From contig JAFLVL010000005.1 in the NCBI GenBank assembly GCA_022508325.1, positions 1 through 42,894 on the forward strand: 42,894 nucleotides of DNA, read 5' to 3'. Every line of letters begins with the position of its first letter. The stretch's first letter is position 1. This document shows positions 15,642 to 23,546 of the stretch, piece after piece. The position numbers and the translations under genes are program-made. The notes beneath the pieces were generated by a model. It did no database searches, was not told the origin of the DNA, and worked only from the letters and a program-made list of their open reading frames with translations. Source of the stretch: Clostridiales bacterium (GTDB lineage: Bacteria > Bacillota > Clostridia > Christensenellales > CAG-314).

Positions 15642-16955
15642 TTATTTTTCATTGAGGCAAGCAATACCGGGAAGAACTTTGCCTTCGAACAGTTCCAAAC
15701 TTGCTCCGCCGCCTGTGCTTACGTGGCTCATCTTGTCAGCGTAGCCAAGTTGCGCTACTGCTGCCGCGCTGTCGCCGCCGCCGATGATAGTTGTCGCTTT
15801 GCTAGCCGCCATTGCCTTAGCTACCGCATTTGTGCCGGCTGCAAGTGTGGGATTCTCAAATATGCCCATAGGTCCGTTCCAAATGACCGTCTTTGCATTT
15901 TTGATAACGTCAGCAAACATCTTAGCTGTCTTAGGTCCGATGTCTGCGCCTTCGCGTTCAGCAGGAATTTTGTCAATGTCCACTACCTTAGTCTCAACAG
16001 GTGCGTCGATAGGGTTGGGGAATTCGGCAATGGTCACGCAGTCGATAGGCAAGCATATTGTCTTGCCTTGCGCCTTTGCCTTCTCAAGCATTTCGCGGCA
16101 GTAATCAAGCTTTTCAGCGTCAAGCAGAGATTTGCCGATTTCGTAGCCTTGCGCCTTCAAGAAAGTGTAAGCCATGCCGCCGCCGATAATCAACGTGTCG
16201 CATTTCTCCAATAGGTTGTTGATAACGTTGAGTTTGTCGCTGACCTTTGCGCCGCCCAGAATTGCAACGAAGGGGTGAACAGGATGATCGAGCGCGTCCG
16301 CCATAACAGACAGTTCCTTCTCAATTAGGAAACCGCAAACAGCGTCTTTAACAAAGCCGTATTCTACGATTGCCGCTGTGCTTGCGTGCGAACGGTGAGC
16401 GGTACCAAACGCGTCGTTGACGTAAATGTCGGCAAATGCCGCAAGTTTTCTGCAAAATTCTTCGTCGCGGGCTTCCTCACCTGCGTCAAAACGAGTGTTT
16501 TCAAGAAGAACGACCTCGCCTTCCTTCAATGCCGCGACCTTCGCCTGCGCATCGCTACCTACGATATCTGTTGCAAACGTTACCTTGCCGTCCAACAGCT
16601 CGTTGAGTCTGTCGGCTACCGGTTTCAGGCTGAATTTCTTCGCGTCGCCCTTCAAAGCCTTTGCTACAAGTTCGGCTTTAGCAGCTTCGCGTTCGCTTTC
16701 GGGCAAAGCTTCGAGTTGAGCCTTTTCCTTCTTGTTAAGCTTGAAGTTGGGCGTGAAAATGTTGTGCGGCTTGCCAAGGTGAGAACAGAGAATAACTTTT
16801 GCTCCGTGCTCCATCAGGTATTTGATGGTGGGCAACGCGCCGTTGATACGGTTCTCGTCGGTGATTACGCCGTCTTTCATCGGTACGTTGAAATCTACGC
16901 GTACCAAACATTTCTTGCCTTTTACGTTTACATCTTTGATGCTCTTTTTATTCAT
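15642..16955 (-). CDS. pgk: Phosphoglycerate kinase with an N-domain insertion
   Basis: A 437-residue PGK, about 40 longer than usual. Substrate-binding elements are present: [38 protein letters not shown], and the nucleotide site GGGDSAAAV with the closing [14 protein letters not shown]. The extra length lies after [17 protein letters not shown], where the charged helix-like stretch [20 protein letters not shown] replaces the short loop before [17 protein letters not shown] makes ATP from 1,3-bisphosphoglycerate. First gene of pgk-tpiA-gpmI; AAGGAG precedes the ATG. Confidence 0.97.
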   Translation of the reverse strand: MNKKSIKDVNVKGKKCLVRVDFNVPMKDGVITDENRINGALPTIKYLMEHGAKVILCSHLGKPHNIFTPNFKLNKKEKAQLEALPESEREAAKAELVAKALKGDAKKFSLKPVADRLNELLDGKVTFATDIVGSDAQAKVAALKEGEVVLLENTRFDAGEEARDEEFCRKLAAFADIYVNDAFGTAHRSHASTAAIVEYGFVKDAVCGFLIEKELSVMADALDHPVHPFVAILGGAKVSDKLNVINNLLEKCDTLIIGGGMAYTFLKAQGYEIGKSLLDAEKLDYCREMLEKAKAQGKTICLPIDCVTIAEFPNPIDAPVETKVVDIDKIPAEREGADIGPKTAKMFADVIKNAKTVIWNGPMGIFENPTLAAGTNAVAKAMAASKATTIIGGGDSAAAVAQLGYADKMSHVSTGGGASLELFEGKVLPGIACLNEK

Positions 16956-16984
16956 CTTAAAAGCGCTCCTTGAGAAATTTTGCG

Positions 16985-17009
16985 GGTTGCCACCGTCAAC
17001 GGCGCAACC
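16985..17009 (-). promoter_or_regulatory. pgk 5'-leader hairpin
   Basis: GGTTGC pairs with GCAACC, with CCG/CGG pairing inside, in the leader between the pgk promoter and its ribosome site. No T run follows. Role unknown. Confidence 0.4.
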
Positions 17010-17021
17010 TTGTGCAATATA

Positions 17022-17050
17022 ATTATAAATTTTTATGTCAAATGTGTCAA
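17022..17050 (-). promoter_or_regulatory. Consensus promoter of the glycolytic operon
   Basis: Perfect TTGACA (17045-17050), 17 nt and perfect TATAAT (17022-17027) on the minus strand, as expected for a highly expressed operon. Confidence 0.85.
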
Positions 17051-17091
17051 GTGTATAGTTAATATAGTTATATTGTTAAAATTTGTGGTTA

Positions 17092-18144
17092 TCATAAAAA
17101 CCATTTATCGTTGACGGCAATCGTCGGGTCGTTGGGAGCGATTGACTTGGCTATCTCATGGCAACGCGCGGCTTGCGCCCTATCTCCCAACTGCCAGTAG
17201 CACACCGAGAGCTGTAAATTGGGCAAAAACTTGGCGTAGTACTCGTTGACAAATCCGCTCTGATTATGGCACGCAAGAGCAAGGGTATACCAATGCGAAG
17301 CGTGTAGATAATTGCGTTCGGCGTAGTAGGTGTTTCCCAAAAGACAGCACACCTCACTGCTTGGTGGCATGACGGCAAGACTTCGCGTCAAATAAATGCG
17401 AGCTAGCGCCACGTTGGTTACGTTCATAGCCATGCGTGAGAGCAGCTTGTAGCACTCCACCCTGTCGGCACTGTAAGCTCGCGCATTAGACGCGAACTTT
17501 CTAAGTATCGTCAAAGCCTCGTCTGTTAAGCCACACTCCACAAGCGTCTTTCCGTAGTAAAATTTGTCGCGCAGGCTGAAGCGTCTGCCATTTTTTATGG
17601 CGTTGAGATAAATTGATAGGTTGCGTTGTTCGTGCGAGGCAGACGGACGGTGGCACACCTTGGCGTCTAAATATGCAACAGTTCCGAAAGGAATTATTGC
17701 CTCGTGAATGAAGCCTTTGAAGCGACAATTTTTAGTGCGTTTTACAATTCTTTCACGCCAGAACCAAAATGGAATTTGCGTGTCCATTTCGTATTTCATA
17801 TAGTAAAAATCTGCGTTTTCTTGCGCATTTTTCCACCCCATGTCAACTTTTTTCCACCCCATTATTAATTTTTGCGTTTCGAGAGGTACGATATCGTCGG
17901 CGTCAAGCCACATGATGTAGTCGCAAGTCGCTTTGCTGATTGCGTAGTTTCGAGCTTTGGAAAAATCGTCGCACCAAAGGAAATTGTAGACCCTGGTCGT
18001 GAAATTTTTGGCTACGGCTACGGTGCCGTCGGTCGAGCCTGTGTCAACTATTATCACTTCGTCGGCGAACGTCAACTGAGGCAACAGGCGGGCAAGATTA
18101 TCTTCTTCGTTTTTTACAATCAATGTAACAGATAGCGTTTTCAT
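17092..18144 (-). CDS. Family 2 glycosyltransferase with TPR-like C-terminus
   Basis: A 350-residue GT-A enzyme: LSVTLIVKNEEDNL start, IIVDTGSTDGT nucleotide loop (about 31-41), CDDFSKARNYAI, and the metal-binding DADD (81-84). FKGFIHEAI is typical of the GT2 subgroup with tetratricopeptide-like helices behind the catalytic domain; the C-terminal 170 residues look like such helices. The acceptor is unknown. Residues 95-105 read MGWKKVDMGWK, encoded by two tandem copies of the dispersed 21-bp repeat, inserted in a loop after the DADD helix. No ribosome site is seen; the start is provisional. Confidence 0.85.
   Translation of the reverse strand: MKTLSVTLIVKNEEDNLARLLPQLTFADEVIIVDTGSTDGTVAVAKNFTTRVYNFLWCDDFSKARNYAISKATCDYIMWLDADDIVPLETQKLIMGWKKVDMGWKNAQENADFYYMKYEMDTQIPFWFWRERIVKRTKNCRFKGFIHEAIIPFGTVAYLDAKVCHRPSASHEQRNLSIYLNAIKNGRRFSLRDKFYYGKTLVECGLTDEALTILRKFASNARAYSADRVECYKLLSRMAMNVTNVALARIYLTRSLAVMPPSSEVCCLLGNTYYAERNYLHASHWYTLALACHNQSGFVNEYYAKFLPNLQLSVCYWQLGDRAQAARCHEIAKSIAPNDPTIAVNDKWFL
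17827..17873 (-). repeat. Tandem 21-bp repeat pair inside the glycosyltransferase gene
   Basis: Two ACCCCAT cores at 17835-17841 and 17856-17862, exactly 21 bp apart, each followed (minus strand) by GGAAAAA. The layout matches the pair inside ispDF base for base at most positions, but is read in a different frame. Confidence 0.75.
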
Positions 18145-18269
18145 ACGTACAGAATATGCGAAAATTCAATCTTCTGCCAGTCATTCAATCGTTTTTTGTA
18201 GACTTGAATTTTTAATAACAACATTTTTAAAGTTTACATACATTGATAGAGAAACCTAAGGAGAAAGTT

Positions 18270-18770
18270 TTGAAACCGCTGATTTGCGATCTGCCCTACC
18301 CTTCAACCGACACACTTACAAAGGACGTGAGGAGCGGACAAATTATATCTTTTGCATACGCAACACTTCACGGCGAGCTGACGGCAACTTTGCAGTACGT
18401 CTACCACCATTTTTACTTTGGTGAAATGGACGAAAATGATGCAGAAATACTGATGGCAATTGCCAAAGCCGAGATGATGCACATCGACATTTTGGGGAAA
18501 GCGATGTTGAAGCTCGGAGTAAGTCCCAAATACGTACAAATGCCAAATACAAGCAATTTCTACAATACTTGCAGTGTGTCGCAGTCCACTACGCCGCAAA
18601 AAATGCTTATGGACGACATTCAGGGTGAATTAAATGCTATTGCGGACTATCAAAAAATGCTGTTTATACTGAAAAACGAGCTGGTTGAGGCAATTATTCA
18701 ACGAATTATCCTCGACGAGCAGCTACACCTTGAAAAATTGAAGGAAATGTTAAAAAAATACGCAAAATAA
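18270..18770 (+). CDS. Ferritin-like di-iron four-helix protein
   Basis: A 166-residue all-helical protein with ligands of a rubrerythrin/bacterioferritin-type di-iron centre: E36 (LHGELTATLQ), E68xxH71 (AKAEMMH), E120 (QGELNAIADY) and E150xxH153 (LDEQLH). This E, ExxH, E, ExxH pattern is what the superfamily uses. No rubredoxin domain is attached. It may handle peroxide or iron; the reaction is not certain. The TTG at 18270 is chosen because AAGGAG stands 6 nt before it, while the upstream TTG at 18243 has none. Monocistronic, convergent with ispDF. Confidence 0.85.
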   Translation: MKPLICDLPYPSTDTLTKDVRSGQIISFAYATLHGELTATLQYVYHHFYFGEMDENDAEILMAIAKAEMMHIDILGKAMLKLGVSPKYVQMPNTSNFYNTCSVSQSTTPQKMLMDDIQGELNAIADYQKMLFILKNELVEAIIQRIILDEQLHLEKLKEMLKKYAK

Positions 18771-18776
18771 AGAAAG

Positions 18777-18798
18777 AGGCTTGTTGCAAAACAAGCCT
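18777..18798 (+). terminator. Terminator after the ferritin-like gene
   Basis: GGCTTGTT and AACAAGCC form an 8-bp stem with loop GCAA, followed by TTGTTG, a weak U tract. Confidence 0.6.
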
Positions 18799-18938
18799 TG
18801 TTGCTAAAAACAAACTAAATTAGAATTGGTTTGAAGTGGTCAGAAGCGAGCAAGACGAGGCGCGAGCATTTTCATGGGGAGTGTTCTAATGCGTACACGA
18901 CCCGAAGAAAAGCGGAGCCTGACAATGTATTGCGACGC

Positions 18939-20018
18939 TTATGAACGCTTCAAAAGAGCCTCGGCGGAGACAGCGATGCCGTCGCCGTTACCTAGCGCTC
19001 CTAAGTGTTCGGTCGTAGTTGCAGAGATATTTACACAAAAAACGCTGATTTTAAGTATTTTTGAAAGCTTTTCTGCCATTTTTTCAATATATGGCGAGAT
19101 TTTGGGTTCTTGACATATCACGACTGCGGAAACGTTGACTATTTCGTAGCCACTTTCTGCTGCCATTTCGACACAGCGAGCGAGTAACTTCGTACTATCT
19201 ATTCCTTTATAGCGAGGGTCTGTATCGGGAAACTGATGACCGATGTCGCGACTACCTGACGCGGACAAAACAGCGTCGCAAACTGCATGACACAGCGCGT
19301 CAGCGTCGGAATGTCCCTTGAGCTTTTTGTTAAACGGAATTGAAACGCCACCGAGAATAACGCAATCGCCGCTAGCGAACGGATGAACGTCAAAGCCAAC
19401 GCCAATCTTATATTCGGGTAAATCCTCGGCGTAGGTTACTTTCGTATTGGAACGCAATCCGTCAACAAAATTCACTTCGCCGTAAGTTTCCAAATATAAC
19501 GTACTTTCATCGGGGTAGTCTGCCGTCGCGCTCTCTACTGCGTGACGTAGCTTTGCCAAATCAAAAACTTGGGGAGTTTGCACTGTAAAAAGTGCATTTC
19601 TGTCACATTTTTCGACCCCATGTCGATTTTTTTCTACCCCATATTCATTTTTTTGATAAATTGTATCCGTTACTGGCAAACTTGGGACGGCGCTACCGTG
19701 CCGTTCAGCTTCAAGAAAAAGACGCTCAACAAACGGTTTTGTTATGAACGGTCTCGCGCCGTCATGAATCGCAACTACGCCCTGAGCGTCATTAGCTAAT
19801 AAACGCAATCCGTTCTTTACAGATTGGAAACGCGTGTCTCCTCCCTCTGCAAAAACCGTTCCCTCAACACGCTGCCCCACTACGATTACGACGTCGGCGA
19901 CGTCTTTGAAAACGTCAACGGAATGTGTGAGGACGCTTTTGCCAAACAGCTGTGCGTTTAGCTTGTCTTTTCCAAATCGAGAGGCACTGCCGCCCGCAAC
20001 TATTATCGCGTATCTCAT
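18939..20018 (-). CDS. ispDF: Bifunctional IspD/IspF isoprenoid enzyme
   Basis: A 359-residue fusion. Residues 1-200 are IspD, which makes CDP-methylerythritol from CTP (AIIVAGGSASRFGKDK nucleotide loop, HDGARPF, PVTDTI, TVQTPQVF). Residues 204-359 are IspF, the cyclodiphosphate synthase (GVGFDVHPF zinc ligands, GHSDADALCHAVCDA, IGHQFPDTDP, ATTTEHLGALGNGDGI). Both belong to the MEP pathway. Residues 126-137 (YGVEKNRHGVEK) come from two copies of the dispersed 21-bp repeat and lengthen the loop between PVTDTI and TPQ. The start overlaps rqcP by 4 nt. Confidence 0.95.
   Translation of the reverse strand: MRYAIIVAGGSASRFGKDKLNAQLFGKSVLTHSVDVFKDVADVVIVVGQRVEGTVFAEGGDTRFQSVKNGLRLLANDAQGVVAIHDGARPFITKPFVERLFLEAERHGSAVPSLPVTDTIYQKNEYGVEKNRHGVEKCDRNALFTVQTPQVFDLAKLRHAVESATADYPDESTLYLETYGEVNFVDGLRSNTKVTYAEDLPEYKIGVGFDVHPFASGDCVILGGVSIPFNKKLKGHSDADALCHAVCDAVLSASGSRDIGHQFPDTDPRYKGIDSTKLLARCVEMAAESGYEIVNVSAVVICQEPKISPYIEKMAEKLSKILKISVFCVNISATTTEHLGALGNGDGIAVSAEALLKRS
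19607..19655 (-). repeat. Tandem 21-bp repeat pair inside ispDF
   Basis: ACCCCAT cores at 19615-19621 and 19636-19642, 21 bp apart, embedded in A/T runs. Same architecture as the pair in the glycosyltransferase gene, read in a different frame (YGVEKNR/HGVEK rather than MGWKKVD/MGWK). Confidence 0.75.
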
Positions 20019-20263
20019 AGGTCGGCAATAATCTCGTACATTTCATTTGCCTCGTCTTTTTTAACTGACTCTTTGAGCATTTTTACTCTGAACGTCAGTG
20101 AAGCCGTCGCAAAATGTACGCAAACGAGGTCGCCAACTTTTAGCTGGCAACCGGGCTTAGCAGGACGACCGTTTACGTCAACCTTGCCCGCAGAGCAAGC
20201 GTCCTGCGCAACGGTGCGCCGCTTGAGTATTCGCGATACTTTTAGAAACTTATCTAATCTCAT
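20015..20263 (-). CDS. rqcP: S4-domain RNA-binding protein, RqcP/HslR type
   Basis: An 82-residue protein that is one S4 domain: MRLDKFLKVSRILKRRTVAQDACSAGKV, then VNGRPAKPGCQLKVGDLV. RqcP works with RqcH in adding alanine tails to nascent chains on stalled large subunits in Firmicutes; the size and sequence fit, though heat-shock HslR proteins share the fold. It lies one base after recR and overlaps ispDF by 4 nt, so it is translated in the dnaX operon. Confidence 0.85.
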   Translation of the reverse strand: MRLDKFLKVSRILKRRTVAQDACSAGKVDVNGRPAKPGCQLKVGDLVCVHFATASLTFRVKMLKESVKKDEANEMYEIIADL

Positions 20264-20264
20264 A

Positions 20265-20855
20265 TCAAATTTCTTTTCTATTAGAAAAAGCTCTTGAAAG
20301 AGTTACCTCGTCGGCATATTGCAATTCGCTGCCGATGGATATGCCTTGCGCAAGGCGAGTGACCTTGATGCCGTATTGCTTGACGAAACGAGCAATGTAG
20401 GTGGCGGTTGCTTCACCCTCGGCAGAGGTGTCGGTAGCAAGAATGACTTCGCTGACATCTCCGATCAAGCGTTGAAAAAGCTCGGACAAGCGTATGTCCT
20501 CTCTGCCAATCCCCTTCAAAGGGTTCAAGACGCCCCCCAAAACGTGATACACGCCGTGGTATTCGCCTAAGCGTTCCACTGCGAGCACGTCCTTGGCCTC
20601 CTGCACTACGCAGATTGTCGAGCGGTCGCGCGTCTGACAAATATGGCAAGGGTCTTTGTCGGTGTAGTTGCCGCAAACCGAGCATACTGTCACTTTTTCT
20701 TTGGCGTCCACCACAGCTTGAGCAAATGCGCGCGCTTCCTCGTCGGTCATTGATAGCACCGTCAAAGCGTAGCGTTGCGCAGTTTTAGAGCCAACTCCCG
20801 GTAGCTTGGTGAATTGGCGTATTAACTTTTCGATTGGTTCAATGTAGTTGGGCAT
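20265..20855 (-). CDS. recR: Recombination mediator RecR
   Basis: A 196-residue RecR of normal length: helix-hairpin-helix start (FTKLPGVGSKTAQRYAL), four-cysteine zinc motif (CSVCGNYTDKDPCHIC), Toprim domain (ICVVQEAKDVLAVER, ATDTSAEGEATATYI) and a C-terminal Walker-like GISIGSELQYADEVTL. With RecF and RecO it loads RecA at gaps. Part of the dnaX-ybaB-recR cluster; 21 nt after ybaB. Confidence 0.97.
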   Translation of the reverse strand: MPNYIEPIEKLIRQFTKLPGVGSKTAQRYALTVLSMTDEEARAFAQAVVDAKEKVTVCSVCGNYTDKDPCHICQTRDRSTICVVQEAKDVLAVERLGEYHGVYHVLGGVLNPLKGIGREDIRLSELFQRLIGDVSEVILATDTSAEGEATATYIARFVKQYGIKVTRLAQGISIGSELQYADEVTLSRAFSNRKEI

Positions 20856-20876
20856 AATTGTGTCCTGTGTGGTCGG

Positions 20877-21242
20877 TTATAATAAACCTTTCATTGCAGC
20901 AAAGGGAGCCATAAGTCTGTCTTCCTCCGCCTGCGCCTTGGCGTAAGCGTCGTTGATTGCCGCAAGAACTAGGTCTTCGAGCATTTCCACGTCGTCGGGG
21001 TCGCAAGCCTCGGGCTTTATACGAATGGAAAGAACGCTCTTTTTGCCGTTCACGGTGACCTCAATCAGTCCGCCCGATGCCGCGCCCACTATTTCCATTT
21101 CTTCAAGCTGTTGTTGCGCCTCTTGAAGTTTCTGTTGCATTTGTTGCGCCTGTTTCATGAGGCTTTGCATATTGCCTCCTCCGAAACCGCCACCGCCGCC
21201 GTAGCCGCCGCCAGATCCGTTGTATCCGTATTTGTTTCCCAT
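20877..21242 (-). CDS. ybaB: YbaB/EbfC nucleoid-associated protein
   Basis: A 121-residue member of the YbaB/EbfC family, which binds DNA as a dimer. The core ([20 protein letters not shown], then [21 protein letters not shown] and [19 protein letters not shown]) is typical. The first about 25 residues are an added Gly/Tyr-rich low-complexity segment ([19 protein letters not shown]), unusual for the family. It sits 12 nt after dnaX and ahead of recR, the usual order. Confidence 0.95.
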   Translation of the reverse strand: MGNKYGYNGSGGGYGGGGGFGGGNMQSLMKQAQQMQQKLQEAQQQLEEMEIVGAASGGLIEVTVNGKKSVLSIRIKPEACDPDDVEMLEDLVLAAINDAYAKAQAEEDRLMAPFAAMKGLL

Positions 21243-21254
21243 ATCTAATCTCCT

Positions 21255-22745
21255 TTATTTATCAAATTTGACATCTGAGCCGAGGTTGTTGAGTTGTCTG
21301 TCAAGTTCGCCGTCGGACACGGTCTTGTCCAGTTTTACGATAAGATTTCCGTCTATAAATTCTGCTACTTCCGCTTGAAGACGCTTCTTGTACTTATTCT
21401 CAATAAGCCAGTAGGCGCCCTCGGAGCATTTGATGACGAAATTTCCCAAGCCGTCAAGCTCTACCTTTACGTCTCTCCACACACCGCTAAGCAGTGGGTC
21501 GCCCTTTGCGTCTATCGACATTGTGACGCCGCGCCAAATTGACTTCGCGTCGGTTTTGTCTACGACGTACACCGATTTGTTCTCCGCGGAGATGTTCTGC
21601 GGTTGCAATTCAAGCCGTTTGAGCCTGCGTTCCAAGCCGTCGTAATCGACGTCGCCGCTAGATGACGCTATCTTCAACGCCGTCGCTTCAAAAAGCATCA
21701 AAGGCGAAAGCGCGTATTTCAATCCGCTCTCAAGTTCAACGAGCTTTTGTATCGCGTAAATAAGTTTATTAGCCGAAACGGTTTCTGCCAGCTCGCGCAA
21801 GCCTTCAAATAAATCCTGTGGGAGCATCAGAATTGCGTTGGCGTTGTCGCACACCTTGACCGTTAATAGGTCGCGCATATATAGAGACAGGTCTTTATTC
21901 AGTCGGGCTACGTCCTTGCCTTCGGACACAAGTTTATTTGTCTCTGTCAAAATTGCCGCTGTATCGTTGGAGAGAACGGCGCGGGCAAGACTGGCGATGC
22001 TATTCTTAGAGGAAACACCAAGCACTTCTACTACGTCGTTGTAGCTCAACACGTCGCTTGATACGGACAGGCACCTGTCGGCAATAGAGACGGTATCACG
22101 CACACTGCCTTCGCCTGCCTGAGCGATTGCAGCAACCGCCGCCTTGTCGTACTTCTTGCCTTCTTTGTCGTAGATGCCGCAAACAAGCTCGGCGAGCGTT
22201 TGCGTCGGCACCAGCCGAAAATCGAAACGCATACAGCGCGAGAGAATAGTCGCGGGAATCTTGTGAACCTCTGTAGTGCACAGAATGAATAGGGCGTGAG
22301 CGGGCGGTTCTTCAAGCGTCTTGAGGAGCGCGTTGAACGCGCCTGTAGACAGCATGTGAACCTCGTCGATAATGTAGACCTTATAGCGTCCGTTGACAGG
22401 AGGATACTGCACCTTCTCGCGAATGTCGCGAGCGTAATCGACGCCGTTGTTGCTGGCCGCGTCCATCTCGATTATGTCAAGATTTTGTGAACCGACACTT
22501 TCACAAACATTGCACTTGCCGCAAGGATTGCCGTTATGCTCCTTAGCGTAAGGGCAATTAACTGCACGCGCGAAAATCTTGGCAGTACTGGTTTTGCCTG
22601 TTCCGCGAGTGCCTGTGAAGAGGTACGCGTGAGAAATCTTGTCTTGCAAAATCTGATTGCGTAGCGTTATGATTATGTGGTCCTGACCTATCACTTCGTC
22701 AAAGGTTGCGGGACGGTATTTTCTGTACAATGCGACGTATTTCAT
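21255..22745 (-). CDS. dnaX: DNA polymerase III subunit gamma/tau
   Basis: A 496-residue clamp-loader ATPase. MKYVALYRKYRPATFDEVIGQ is the canonical start; an upstream in-frame start at 22814 would add 23 unrelated residues, and AAAGGAG lies just before the ATG at 22745. Motifs: Walker A GTRGTGKTSTAKI, zinc cysteines around CGKCNVC, Walker B IIDEVHML, SRC-type LSRCMRF. Domain III and a short tau-like tail follow. It drives loading of the beta clamp. First gene of dnaX-ybaB-recR-rqcP-ispDF, after a structured 260-nt leader. Confidence 0.97.
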   Translation of the reverse strand: MKYVALYRKYRPATFDEVIGQDHIIITLRNQILQDKISHAYLFTGTRGTGKTSTAKIFARAVNCPYAKEHNGNPCGKCNVCESVGSQNLDIIEMDAASNNGVDYARDIREKVQYPPVNGRYKVYIIDEVHMLSTGAFNALLKTLEEPPAHALFILCTTEVHKIPATILSRCMRFDFRLVPTQTLAELVCGIYDKEGKKYDKAAVAAIAQAGEGSVRDTVSIADRCLSVSSDVLSYNDVVEVLGVSSKNSIASLARAVLSNDTAAILTETNKLVSEGKDVARLNKDLSLYMRDLLTVKVCDNANAILMLPQDLFEGLRELAETVSANKLIYAIQKLVELESGLKYALSPLMLFEATALKIASSSGDVDYDGLERRLKRLELQPQNISAENKSVYVVDKTDAKSIWRGVTMSIDAKGDPLLSGVWRDVKVELDGLGNFVIKCSEGAYWLIENKYKKRLQAEVAEFIDGNLIVKLDKTVSDGELDRQLNNLGSDVKFDK

Positions 22746-22975
22746 TGGTTTTCTCCTTTCCAACCACACGCGAGACGGGACTTGTACGCAGCCGCTGACG
22801 CTTTGTGCTAGCAAGTTTTCGTCCGTCTCGGTCGGACTTTAATGTTGCCCCTGCTCGGGGCGAATTGTTAAATTTTTCGCTGAGGAGTAGCATACCCCTA
22901 GCATCCCCGCAAGGTCGCAAAGATTCGGTATACGCCCGAATTTTGCGGAGTTGAGTTTAACATTAATGCAAAGAA
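22746..22975 (-). ncRNA. Unassigned multi-hairpin leader or small RNA before dnaX
   Basis: On the minus strand several hairpins follow each other: CCGCAA with TTGCGG enclosing ATTCGG/CCGAAT (22908-22948), GCGAA with TTCGC, CCCC with GGGG around GAGCA (22847-22862), GTCCG with CGGAC, and CGAGACGG with CCGTCTCG joined by ACTTG/CAAGT near the dnaX ribosome site. SRP RNA often lies here, but its CCGGAAGG...AGCAG core is absent. It could be a regulatory leader or an unrecognised RNA. Confidence 0.4.
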
Positions 22976-22981
22976 AATATT

Positions 22982-23008
22982 ATTTTTCGCACCCCATGTC
23001 ACGTTTTT
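22982..23008 (-). repeat. Single ACCCCAT/A-run repeat at the sigma-factor stop codon
   Basis: Minus strand: the sigma stop TAA is followed at once by AAACGTGACATGGGGTGCGAAAAAT; core at 22991-22997. Confidence 0.5.
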
Positions 23009-23543
23009 AAATAAATTCGGTGAGTTTTTTGCGGGCGCGCTGGAGTGCGCCGTCAACTGCCTTGTAGCTTCTGCCCGTTCGCGTCATTATGTCGTCGTAG
23101 GTGTAGCCTTCGCTAAACAGCGTGACCACTACTCTCTCCAAAGGCGACAGCTTTTCGGCGAGCACTCGCGCGACCTTCTCGGCGTATTCCTTTTGCAAAA
23201 GCCTATCCAGCGGATTGGAACCGTCTGACCAGTCTTTGGTTACGTCCAGATTGACGTAGTTGTACAGCGGCTTTTGCTTGGCTGCGCTATCACGCTTGAC
23301 TGCGTCCAAAATTTGCCTCAATACGCACAGACCGACAAAAGACGGAAAGGAGCCCTTGGTCTCGTCGTAGCTATTGATAGCGTGTATCAGCCCCAACATT
23401 CCTTCCTGCAACAAATCGTCTTTGTCGCCGCCAACCAAATAAAACCTATTTGCAAGCGAACGCACAAGTCCTTTGTAATCTGCTACAAGCTGTTCGATAG
23501 CGATTGGATCGCCGTTCTTTGCCTCTTGTATAATTTTATCCAA
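23007..23543 (-). CDS. Sigma-70 family factor, SigH-like
   Basis: A 178-residue sigma factor with region 2 (ADYKGLVRSLANRFYL, DKDDLLQEGMLGLIHAI, FPSFVGLCVLRQIL) and region 4 (LSPLERVVVTLFSEGYTYDDIM, then SYKAVDGALQRARKKL). Length and the position after mrnC-rlmB match SigH (sigma-30) of Firmicutes, which serves stationary-phase and competence functions; the assignment rests on synteny as well as sequence. It begins 3 nt after rlmB. Just past its stop is an ACCCCAT repeat copy. Confidence 0.87.
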   Translation of the reverse strand: MDKIIQEAKNGDPIAIEQLVADYKGLVRSLANRFYLVGGDKDDLLQEGMLGLIHAINSYDETKGSFPSFVGLCVLRQILDAVKRDSAAKQKPLYNYVNLDVTKDWSDGSNPLDRLLQKEYAEKVARVLAEKLSPLERVVVTLFSEGYTYDDIMTRTGRSYKAVDGALQRARKKLTEFI

Positions 23544-23546
23544 AAT

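Noticed and set aside
22746-22975. SRP RNA upstream of dnaX
   Set aside because: The position fits, but neither strand contains the CCGGAAGG...AGCAG core, so I list it only as an unassigned structured region.
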